From Aphis gossypii (Eukaryota > Arthropoda > Insecta > Hemiptera > Aphididae), in assembly GCF_020184175.1 (NCBI RefSeq), contig NC_065531.1:60714806-60778805 (forward strand): a stretch of 64,000 bases of DNA, written 5' to 3'. Under the pieces are notes generated by a model. The model did not search any database and was not told the origin of the DNA. It was given only the letters and a program-made list of their open reading frames with translations. Shown in pieces: positions 50,857-62,700 of the stretch (position 1 is its first letter; each line of letters opens with the position of its first letter). The translations under genes were made by a program, and so were the position numbers.

Positions 50857-53165
50857 CTAAAAAATAGTTGAACAAAATAAATATTAAAATAAACTGAACC
50901 TGTTGATAGTTAAGGTATAAATAGGTATATATATAGATGATAAGTATTATATAGGTATCTTTAAAGTTCAGAATCACCATAAATAACACTGAGAGTTGTG
51001 ACATTATAGAATACAATTCGGGATTTTTAATAGCAGTCCAAAAACAAATTCTAATTTAGTGGCATTAATGCCTTACATATTACTTAAAAAAAAATGCTTT
51101 TAAATACATTGATTTACAACATATACTCTGTCCAGCGAGAGAATGTGCCATGGGCCGACCAAAATCGGGTTTTCTGCGCATCCCTAAACGTCATCCTGTC
51201 ATAGGGAAACCATTTTCGACAGCAGGGAGATGCAGGAGGATGCGCAGAATCGGCACATTCTCTCGCTGGACAGACTATAGATAATTAAGGTTATACTAGA
51301 CTTTTGGAATATACTTTATACATGAATAAAGGATTACAAATTTAGGTTGCTATAACATAATGGTTAATACATAAAAACGTGATAAATTAATACATTAAGT
51401 ATTTCAAGTTGAATTTTATTTATTTGTTCATTGCTAAGTTAATTGTATACTCGGAGATAATAAATTAATATCTATAAAATTGTGTAAGAAAAATGTTCTT
51501 AGGTAGGTATGCTAATTAGTTGGTAAGTCAGTAAACATTGTTAATGCCGTAGTGTGAATATTTTAATGCACTATGTGACTAATGTTCTCTCTTTTACCAT
51601 GATTTAAAGTATAGATAATGCAAAAGCACTTAGCTTCCATATTATAGGTTTTTTAATAGTATATATAAGAAAAAAAATACTTTTTAATACTATTAATAAT
51701 TTTGAAATAGTGAACTTTCATGTTCTTTTTTAAACATATAGAACTTTACATTAACATAAGGAAAACCACTCTTTATCATTAATAGCAAACAACCATGTTA
51801 TAAAACATTGAACATTAATGCTGAATTCACAAAGTAAGAAAAAAATGTATATTGTAATAAACTTTGGAAAAATGATTGTAATTTAGGGATTAAACTTGTA
51901 CTTGGTAGTTAGTTACACATTTTAATTTATACCTATTTTAAATTTTAATTAATGTGACATTTGAACAAGTCATGGGAACATATATATATTATTAAATATT
52001 TTTTATCAATTTTTAAAAATAGTTTTAATGTAACTTGTAAGTACTGTACACAGTTTCCATTTTTCTAAAGAAAGCCATGATTTTACAAAAAAATGTTTTA
52101 CCAACTGACACATAATACCTATTCATTTATACAATTCAGTACCTAATAGAGGGGAATATTTTTGACAAAATTACATGATAGTATTTAATTAAAACTTGCA
52201 TTAACTAAATAAACAAGACATGATTTTGATATTGTAGATATCCTTGTAGATACTTAGGTAATAAAATGTTAAAAACTCAAATCATATATACATAGATTTG
52301 TTTCATAACAATTTTTATTAATTTAAATAAAATATTATACCTATGTTATATGATTTAACAATGAAAGAAAGAATATAGGATCGTCTTAATATTTCTAATA
52401 ATTATGATTTCTATATTGTGATTTGAGAGGCATTACTATATTTTAGTTAAGTTTTACAAATAAATAAAATAAAAGTTTCTGTTTAATAGGTATGTCCCAT
52501 TGTCTCTTGTAACTTGTAAGTGAAATACAATTTGACTAAAGTGTGAAATAGATGTGGTTGCTATTTAAGTGAAAATATCCTACAGATTATATTGAAGTAA
52601 ACATAATTTTTTGCAAGTGTATTATACCCAGCTGTCTCAATAAAAAAATAAGTACAATACTTATTTTGTAGGTAAGGTAATGTATGTACAATGTTGCTAT
52701 ATGTACAATTAAGCATAAAGTATTTTCAAAATAAAAACCTTCACATTTATGATAAATTGTTAATAATAATATTAATAATATTAACTATATAGTAGTTAGT
52801 ACAATTTGCACTTACCTTATTGAAGAAAATTTATGATTATTGCTTTTAGTTACTTCTTAGTGAAAGTACTAGAAAAATTGAGAATCGGATCACATGAATT
52901 TAACCAAATTGTTCTATTGAAATAGAATGTTTCAAAATACTGATATAATCATAAAGGGTTTTAAACTTTTATAAAAAGAAAATATTAACCATTCTCATTT
53001 CAATGATTATTTTGAATATCGTTAATGGATTTAAATAAATACTTTATAATATAGTATGTCAAACAGAAAATACTTGACGTATGTATATTATTAGGTAACG
53101 TAAACACAAATTATTAACACAGAACAATATTACGACCAACACGAAGTCATAACGAAACGACTCAA
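50857..53165 (-). promoter_or_regulatory. Probable leader intron, 5'UTR exon and promoter of the ING gene
   Basis: The acceptor just upstream of the ING start (intron end 50857) can pair with a consensus donor (ataag|gtaagt, exon end 52816), giving a leader intron of about 2 kb. The presumed first exon would run from 52816 to about 53150, where several CpGs cluster (53090-53165). The interval holds the MITE at 51124. There is no coding frame in between. The donor-acceptor pairing is inferred. Confidence 0.4.
51124..51277. mobile_element. MITE with 22-bp perfect terminal repeats, TA-flanked
   Basis: The segments at 51128-51149 and 51252-51273 are perfect inverted copies (ctgtccagcgagagaatgtg + cc). 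Pairing extends four bases outward with one mismatch, and TA lies on each side (51122-51123, 51278-51279), consistent with TA target-site duplication as in Tc1/mariner-type elements. Inside, 'ttctgcgcatcc' pairs with 'ggatgcgcagaa'. It is far GC-richer than its surroundings and is non-coding. Confidence 0.8.
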
Positions 53166-53399
53166 AAGTAGAGAAATCAAAAATTGAATTCAATATAATT
53201 TAGGTTAGGTATAATTTTATAAATTATCAATATTATTAATAAAAACTGTTAGGTATTATTGTGCTATTTGTAAATATTATATAATAGTTATAAAAATAAA
53301 TCAACTCGGTCTTTTGAAAATATTGAATACAGTGTAACCAACAATGTATGGTTAGTAGATATTTTAACGACCATAATGTTTTCCACATGGCTATGCTAA

Positions 53400-53637
53400 C
53401 ATAGATAATAAAGAATGGATAGGCCATTCGACCTTATCATACGTTCTCAAACATTTATGAATGTAGGTGCTTTTATTATTAATCCATATATATATATATC
53501 TATCAGATTTTCAATAAGGGATAACCAAAAGTTGAGATAACAGGCACCTTTGTGAGACAGAAGATATCTGCTCTTTAGGAACGAGGCACCTAATGTTATA
53601 AGCATAGGCGTGGCCTATCCATTCTTTATTATCTATG
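53400..53637. mobile_element. MITE with perfect 27-bp terminal repeats and 8-bp target duplication (238 bp)
   Basis: The first 27 bases (53400-53426, starting catagataataaag) and last 27 (53611-53637) are perfect inverted repeats. Both sides carry tatgctaa (53392-53399 and 53638-53645), a perfect 8-bp duplication. Long CA...TG terminal repeats with 8-bp targets fit the P or hAT superfamilies, with P somewhat favoured by repeat length. The interior has no coding frame. The perfect ends indicate recent movement. Confidence 0.88.
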
Positions 53638-55319
53638 TATGCTAAGTACAATTTTAAATTAATTAATCATAATAACATTGTATATTATTGTAAAAACTAT
53701 TTGACTAATTACTGATTAGTATTTACGTTTATGTATCATGTACCCTAATCCGATAAGTAATAATTACAATTTTAAAAATTTATAATTTCTAGCTTATATT
53801 ATACTTGTAACAATCCATTGTATCGTTCACTCACGCTAGCCATTGGCGTTGGTTTTATTATTTTTGTTTGGTGCCTAGCGATTTAAAAATATCTGATAAA
53901 GAATTATAAAATTGATAACGAACTTGACCACTAACCAGTAAGTTGTAAAATATTAATTTTTGTAATGTTTTGCAGTTTGCACTCTTAATGTAATCCACGT
54001 TTGGAAAATTGGATAATATATGAATGTACATTTTCTGACATTAAGTAGGTATTTAAGCTCTTAAAATTAAAGGGAAGAAATCGTTTAATAAATGTAATCT
54101 CAGACATATAATAATGATCTAATTTTATTTTAGTTGTACTGATGTTTAGAAAAATGGAATTACGTGTTTTGTTGTTACACTGCTTCATCCATCACTAAGG
54201 ATAAAATCCTTGTTTTGACAAATAGGTATATTATGCATTGTTTCAACTACTTAAACTCTTGAATTATCATATGCAATTGCACATCATAAAATCTGACATA
54301 AAAAGAAATTTAAACGCGCTGTAAATTTAAATTAGCCATTAGGTACGGGTACCTACTTTTTTTTTGCTTCTCAAGTTCTCTTGATATACTAGATTTTAAA
54401 GTTGGTTCTAAAAATTGGACCTCTAGTAACTTTGAGTTTCCCATCTTTGGTATAAACAAGACTTACCTATAGGTATAAGTACATTTTAATGATTTTATAA
54501 GACGGTTATGCTATTAGGTATAATTAATTAATGATCAATATAAACTCAACGATACCAAGAAAAAGATACTTGAGTATACCATAATATTATTATTAAGGGA
54601 TAGTATAAAACACAGTTTTTTTTTTTTAAATAATATAAAACAAATATTTTATTCATTTAAAATTTTGTTTCTTATTGTAACGTTTTAAACAATTTATGAA
54701 AATTTTTTACTCCATAACAATATCTTGTCTCAACCTTCAGGTGTAATATAAAGTAGATTATGCAGTACAATTTGTACAAATTCATTTAAACTTATAATTA
54801 TTGCGCTTGTGAATTGTATACCCACTTGACATTGTAATGTTGACAACAATGACAAGGCAAAATAGATTTCTATGACTGGCAAATGTGGATACAAATTAAA
54901 TTCAAAATTACAAATAAAAGATCATTTAAACTTTTAGACATAAACATAACATTCAACTCACAAAAACTGTTAGGTACTGTTTATGTTGATGATTATATAC
55001 AAGTTCTCTACAACAAGTGACCAAATTGTGTCAATGTAATAATTTATTTTATAAATATATCAAATGTTTAAAAAAATTGTTGGTAGCCAATAATTATTGA
55101 TTTGTTTTAAAAAAGTTATATTGTTTTAATATTTATGTGTTAGCTTAATAGTAATGCAATGCTTTGCAAATTTGTAAGATCTGTAACCAGTTAGATAAAT
55201 TTAACTGTATTTATAGTTGTTTGACACAGTTACACAATTGTTACATATATTCAATTATTAATAACGTAGGTACTAGTTATTAATTATTATTATTTAATAT
55301 GAAATATTAATTTTATTAT

Positions 55320-55577
55320 TTAGTTTTGCTAAGAATTGGTAGGGTTCCGCGAGACTAATCTAGGGGCTCCGTGGGCACATCTGAATTAAGTACCTACATA
55401 TATTATTTTTAGTTAAATTGTTACAAATATCATTTTATTGAATAATGTTTGTATATTAGCAATTTATTGATCCATAATTGTTTGAGTTGTAAAATTGGTA
55501 TTTCAAGTTTTTGGGGCTCCGTGAATTTTTTTTCAGCATATCAAGGGCTCAGCGAAAAAAAAGTTTGAGAATCGCTG
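55320..55577. mobile_element. Degenerate hAT-like element
   Basis: The right end reads agtttgagaatcgctg, the complement of a cagcgattctcaaact terminal repeat typical of hAT MITEs; interior copies of 'ggggctccgtg' and 'gttccgcgag' are also typical. The left end near 55320-55345 is eroded and no target duplication is certain. Confidence 0.5.
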
Positions 55578-56948
55578 ATTTATTCAATAGTACTTATTAT
55601 AATAATTTAACAAAGATTTCAAGTATTTTGATTCGTAATTTGTACCCGTTTTAAATTTTCAGGTGGTCTTTTTAAATTTATATTTTAATATAATATTATA
55701 CTATATTCATTAATCATTAATCAATAATTCTATGAACAAAAATATTTTCAACAAAATAGTTTTAATTGAAACGTAAGGATTTCCCCGGCGCAGATTGAAT
55801 CTGGTGTATTATTTCTCATAATTTTCCTCTGAGATTATTTATGAAAGTTGCCTATTTTACTCCTTGAAATTTTCTTGAAAACAAATTAATTTGTAACACT
55901 AAGTTCTCTATATATATACGATTATAGTTTTTATTGGATATAAAATAATTTTAATTCAAAATTTAATAATACTTATATGTTTTACTTTTTCAGAATAATT
56001 ATACAACACAAATTAAAATTAAAATTATAACATAAGTGTTTAAAACAAATAATACCTAATACCTAATAATAACAATTTATCATTTTTAATAAACAGTGTA
56101 CTGAAACATGAACTACTTTTTTCAACTTTTTATTTTTTGAACATTTATACTGGTTAAATAAATCATAAAAACTTCTTCAATATGAGTATTAATACTTACG
56201 TTTAAAAATGTATCTAAAAATTGTGTATTGCAGTTTTTGCATATATTTAACGAGCACCTTTTATTAACATGACTTATTATTAGTTTAGGATCCTTTTGCA
56301 AATTAAATTTTTTTTTTTTAGAATAAGGTCTTCAGTGTTTGCACGGAAGAGTGCAGAAACATGTTTAGTGAACTCTAATATTTTAACAAGCGGATAAAGT
56401 AAACTACAGTCTTCATATTGTTTCATACCAATGTGTGTATTTATCAAGATCAAATTTTGTATTAGTACCTAATCCTTATATTTTGTGGCCAGTTTTTCGA
56501 TACATTGTTTAAAAAAATTGTTTGGCTAATTGTTATGTTTTTCCATTTATCAACATGTCAATACTTAATTATAATATTTTATTACTTGATTATAATTAAA
56601 TCATTACAAGTTTTTACTATGTAAAATATAAATATTTTTTAAAATATGATATTAGGTTGTTAAAGTATACAACTATTTTGTATTTTATTAGCTATTGTGT
56701 AACTACTTTTACCTATTCATTTTATTATTAGATATCTAACAAATAACAATACAATTGTTGTAAAATATTTACCATGTATAGATTTTACTCAGCAGTGACC
56801 ACGCAACACCTATCGGCTATCTGTCATCATCATAACACGTTATCAATACTATATAAATATTAGAGGATTTACAAAGGAAGTTGAGTATTGGTTGGTTAGA
56901 AATTAAAAGAGTATAAAAAATAAGGATCATATCACAGATCATACTATG

Positions 56949-57120
56949 CAAGAGGTTCCCAAATTTTTTAAAGTACGATCAATTTTGGATATTTTTTAAA
57001 TGTTGGCGACACAATAATATTAATGATTTTTTTTTAAAAATTAGTTTGAAGAGATGTATTATTTAAAAATATAACTACGACTCACTAAAAATGTAATCAC
57101 GATTCACAGTTTCCGAACTA
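56949..57120. mobile_element. Degenerate hAT-like element
   Basis: The left part begins caagaggttcccaaatt and the right part ends near 'cacagtttccgaac', resembling eroded hAT terminal repeats of the 'agaggttcccaaac' type. There is no intact duplication, and assignment is by eye only. Confidence 0.35.
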
Positions 57121-58419
57121 TACGCTTAAGTTGTTGCCGATTTTATTCTGGTCGTAGATCTGTGGTTAAATGAAGACATTTTTAGGTAAGTAATTAAAAA
57201 AAATTAAACGATTTTATTCATAAAAAATAATTTTTTCTTTAAACTGGTATTCTTTTGATACTAAAACATTCTATAGTTATTAATAATTCATAGGCAATTT
57301 TTTTGTTATTATAATATGAATAAAAATATATTTATCAGATTTTTAATTTTTTATTGGAGGAAAATGGTCAAGATTAATTGTTTGTTATTTGGTGGAAAAT
57401 GGACAGTGGAGGAAAATGATTACGGCCATATCTTGTATTCAATTTTTAAGCTTTTTGACTGAGCTGAAAACTTTACATCAACATTATTGTAAATTCAGGT
57501 ATATTGAAAATAAGTCGATTATCTAACACAGTTCATGCAGCTTACAGTAGGTAACTATTATGTTGCAGAGGCAACGCGTGAATATATTCATTTTATAAGA
57601 TATTATATATGCATATACATACGCATTTTAGTTATATTATAATATTCATGTAAAACTTATCCAGTCTTGCTTAAAATTTTAATCTTAAAACTTACATCCT
57701 AAATGTAATGTTGTAATACTTTAATAGTTTAATACACATACATTATACATTGTGTTATACCTACTCGTCTACTGTGTATTCACTTAACCAGAGACATATT
57801 GAGAAATTTAGTGCTTGGGTGTTAATATTTTTCCCCCTCTCATCAATTATTTTTTTTTTTATTAAATGTTACAGTTAAGTACTGTTTATCTATCGAAAGT
57901 GGAATATTTATTTTCTACCTGACACCTATGAATCACTTATGAAACTTACAATTAAGTGGCTTAACTCCACCTTACAACAATATTAGGATGTCCCCTTCTC
58001 AGCCAATTTTATTTGGTACCTAGTGAAGAAAATTTTAGTTTGCAATCTATGGAACTTTAGTTACTATAGTAAATATATACTATAGTATTATATTATAATA
58101 TTTAAAAATGAGTTGTAAAATATTGTCACTGATTTGGAATCCAATTGTTGGTTTTTAAGGGGGGGGGGGCTTTATGGATGTTGCATTATGACTTAAATTA
58201 AAATTGTTATTAATTTTTTTGAGAAATTAACATGTATATTGTTCTTTCATAAGCTCCAAGTCTCGGGTAGTTATATAAGATACCCTATATTGGGATAGAA
58301 TACGTGACGTTAAATATAATGTTTGGGGATGAAACATTTAAATCTGTTATAGTATGTGTATGACTATATATGCATATAATATAAATACGATGTACCCAAC
58401 TGTTAAACAACCGAAGCAA

Positions 58420-58640
58420 AAAAAAAAAAACTGGACTAACGGATTACTATAGCTATCTCATGTGTTTTGGTCGTCAGCGTTTTTCATCATGCAAAACGTT
58501 GCCGGCGTGGCCCTATATTTGCAAATATATGTTTACGGGCGAGATTATTGGCCATACACGAATACGGTGTTTTTTTCGTTTTGTTTAAGTGGTAAATTTA
58601 ACATAATGTGTAATTGTGAAGAAGTGGTAAAGTAGATTGT
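58420..58640. other. GC-richer patch with palindrome
   Basis: A locally GC-rich segment (58490-58570) includes the 14-base perfect palindrome atatttgcaaatat, containing an octamer-like ATTTGCAAAT. It could be a regulatory element or promoter. There is no coding frame. Confidence 0.25.
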
Positions 58641-59649
58641 TACACGAAAGTTGCACCGTGAATATTGATGCTGTATAATGTATTTAAAACTCGATCGTTA
58701 AGCGTTCACGTCATGTTTTATTTATAGTATAGGTACACTATAATAATATAAACGTATATTTTATACATTTTTAAAGATCCCACATTTTGAATTATGTTTT
58801 TAATATTACGTAATGCTATTATATTTTTAAAATAATTATTAATTTCAAAGTATATTGTAATGATGTACATATTACGATATGCCCGATCTATAATTTGATT
58901 AATATTTAAAGGTGGTGTCTCAGATTAGACACATATAAAAACACATACGACACGTTAAATGAATTTTAGTCACACATTCCATATTATATCCAATCATTTT
59001 ACATTTTATATATATTTATCCAAATGTTGTGTTAGTTACAATAATTATTTTCATTTATTAAAAATATAATGTTAATTTACTTCTCTTGCCTTATTGTTAT
59101 TTATTTTTAAATAAAAATAATCTAGATCTATTCCTATCAAAACAGATTGTATGAAGTCAGGTATAAATCACAAGTTCAACAAAAGGTATGACATATTTAT
59201 TTAGCAGACATCATAAATTGTTTTATTTAATATTAGGTTCTTATTAAGAAAAAAACTTTCGTATTCACTCCCCAATAAACTTTCACATCAAGTGATTAAA
59301 CAAATTTAATGAGTTAAAAACATTAAGTAGGTAAGCATCTATATGGGCATTAAATTAGACTTTACATAAATATATTTGTTTCCTATTCTAAGAAATAATT
59401 TTGTTATATAATTTTTTTGAGATAACTCATTACTTACCTCATCTATTTAACGTATCATATGTTTTAACTCAATACAGTATTTAAAAAATACTTATTGTGA
59501 GCAAAATATATATACATTTTACGTTGTGTGTGATGTACTTTTAAAAATTTCATGTTTTTTTTTTTGTAGTAATAATTTATTATTTTTTTATTGTATATTA
59601 TAAAAAAAACATCACCATTGTAACAATGTTCTTATTTTATAGTGCAGTG

Positions 59650-59790
59650 CAGTGTAGACAGTATAATATACCTATAGCAGATAGTGTTCGCAGCTGAGCC
59701 CGAGGTGCTTTTGGGAAGATAAGATGTTGCGGCCGGTTTTCATTCACAATTTATTCTGCGAAGGAACACGTAAATACTTGTACTTAAGTA
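59650..59790 (+). other. Possible promoter or first exon of a gene off the right edge
   Basis: The segment is GC-rich relative to its flanks. An ATG at 59723 opens MLRPVFIHNLFCEGT and is followed by a usable donor (cac|gtaaat). If real, the rest of the gene would lie beyond a long intron, outside the window. Nothing else supports coding. Confidence 0.22.
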
Positions 59791-62700
59791 AAATATAATA
59801 TAGTGATTATAGTGCGTAACAATACCCGTAGGCTATAGGGAAGTTTTGAAGCATTTATTTTTAATGAGACGGTTCTTAATATTTATACACTCTGTTCTAG
59901 ATAATATAGCAACAATTAAAATAATATTCATAAGCAAGTATACTACTGTTGTTTTAAATTATGTGATGCGATATCGTATTTTATTCATTTGACATTAACA
60001 TGATTTAAAATTAATGCATTCACATTATAAACTAACACTATCGGCATCGGTGTTTATATTTAATTTAATAAATACAATTTTCTATACTTTTCCCGTACGC
60101 ACGCTTATATACATACAGTTAGTTAGTATAATATTATTACGTATTATATGATAAAGGTAACAAAAGCACTAGTATTGTTCTTAATGAACGTATTATGTAT
60201 GGATGTGTTAGGAGAATTAATTAAACAACAACAAAAATAATAAACTTGAATGGTAGAAAAAAATAGCGTAATTAAATAAATATAAAGTCAATGTATGTTG
60301 TAATGTTATATGTATATTAATAATAAAAAAACAAGTGGATATCTTGACAGCTTATAAGCAAAACAATGAACAGAAAATAAAAAAAAAAACGTTTTTATTC
60401 ATGTCGTATCAAAATATACTCCTCAAATGATATTGCGTAACTCGTAACCGTTTATATTTTCTGTATTATTTTATCAATATTTTAAGTTCTGAGTATATTA
60501 TAAAATAGTAAAAATTTTTATGAAAAAAAAAAAAAAACAATGTCAAGATAATTCAGATGTAAGAAATATTGTTATAATAAAGTAGTGGCAATTATTATTC
60601 ATTAGATTCAGTTTTTAAATTATGAAAACTTGAAGTTTAATTGCTCTTGAAAATCTATTGTTTAAGTACACATTAATTAAAATAAACTGATTTTAGTAAT
60701 TGAATACAAACAATACAATTTATTGTTAGAACTTATAAAGAAATGAATCACGAACGTAATGGATGAGTCATTATCAGCTAGGGTGGTCGGGTATAATTTT
60801 CCGACGTTTGAAAGTAATGAAAATAAATAAAAAACGATTCTGACTAGAAAAAAATAGTCAAGTTTTTGCAATTATATCTATGGTACAGGTATTCACAATT
60901 GTGTATATTAAATAATCAAGTTTGTCTTATTAGTTTTTTTCCTATATTTATAATAAATAATAATTGGTATGAAACTTTTGAAGAAGTTCTATCAGAAAAC
61001 ATAAAAATATAATATATAACTTAACATAAACAAAAAAAAACATTACCTATTGTAAAGCCAATTGATGGTTTACTTGGAATATAAAAGTTTGGAGTTTTAT
61101 TTTTTGTTGTGTACAGTGAATTATACAACCGACTATACTAATAATGCGATGAATTTTAAGTTGAATATGTTTTGAACATTTGAAAACCGCAATACATATA
61201 ATATGTATTTTATGTTATCGAAAAATTCCGGTCACTAGTTTCTAAGTAGATTTTATTAGTTAATGCTAGGATTTACTAATAGTAGGAGTAAATGCTGAAT
61301 AGCATAATTTTCATTCACGATTACGTTTTGTAGTACCTATAGATATAGAATGTACAAATCATTACAGTAAAAGTGGATTAATCCATGCACAGCAGAAAAC
61401 TAACATGATTTTTACTAATAATTAAAAATTAAAAACTAGGTTAAATACAAATTAAATTATAAATTTGTTCATTGTCACACATATATTTTATTTGAAGATT
61501 ATAATTATACACTATTAGGTAAAACGAATAATATATACTATAATAAAGATATTTTTAAATAGGTACTATACATATTTACACTATATTGATCTAAATATTA
61601 TTATTAATATTTTTTTGATATTTATAAAAATAAAATTACTTAATTATAATTTAATTTCAACTTTTAATTTTTAAATGACTGCTCATATTTTTAATTTCGT
61701 GATATTAAATTGAATATATTATTATAATATAATATAATATTATTGAACAATAATATTTAAAAATTATAAGAATTTAAATTTTGGATAATACAGAGCGAAA
61801 TACGTATATCATGTGCGATTCGTATTTTGTGATGCACTATTCGCTCTGTTGCGCAACTAAACTGTTAATAAATATTTTTGAAATTTGATGTTTTATAAAT
61901 ATCAAAATGTTTAATGAATATAATTTGTTTTAGGTTAGGTATAGAATTAAATATATAGGTAGCCATTTAAAAATTAATAATGGGTTTATTAACAAAAAAT
62001 CTTGGGGTTAAAAAATGTACAACAGTATAAAATATTGGATTATTATGTAGGTATCTTAAATTTTCCAATAAAACATTTTAAAACATACTAACTTATGAAA
62101 TAATGAGATTTCAATATTAAGATGATCGGCTTATAATTAGTAATAACATTGGTTTTTTTGTTTTGTTGATTGTAAGCAATAACTAAAAAGGGAATATAAA
62201 TGTAATTTATAAATTTATGTTATTACCGATGGGTATGCCGGTTTACGTGTAAATATCTATTTTTTGATAAATAATAACTTAATTTTAAATAATTAAGAAC
62301 CAATCAAGTATTTTTATTACATTGATCAATAACTTCTATTAAATAAAAATATATAAAATTAAGCTAAATAATACAAATATGAAATAATACATTTTATTTA
62401 ACATTTTAAATTAAAGGATTACGTAAGTAGTTTTAAAGTAAGTATTTTTAAGTTAATATTTTATTACTATACACATTGAATTCGGTTGATAATAAATAAT
62501 AGTAATAATAATAATAAATAAAAATAATTTATAAATAGAAACATAAATTAATTATATTATGAGAGTTAATATAATATTTTAAATTTATTGTTTAATACGT
62601 TTTGGCAGCCGGACCATTGGATGTTTAATTGTTTTTTTTAAAAAAAAAAACTACTAATAAGTTATAATTATAACTTTTTAAACTTATTGTTCTTAAGTTT

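Larger units (their letters stand above)
53646..58400. other. Gene-free AT-rich stretch with old transposon pieces
   Basis: No supportable gene was found. Apart from two degraded hAT-like elements (separate entries) the sequence is AT-rich with simple runs. A tandem 'ggaggaaaatg' motif near 57356 and 57411 and a G-run near 58160 are the only other visible features. Confidence 0.5.
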
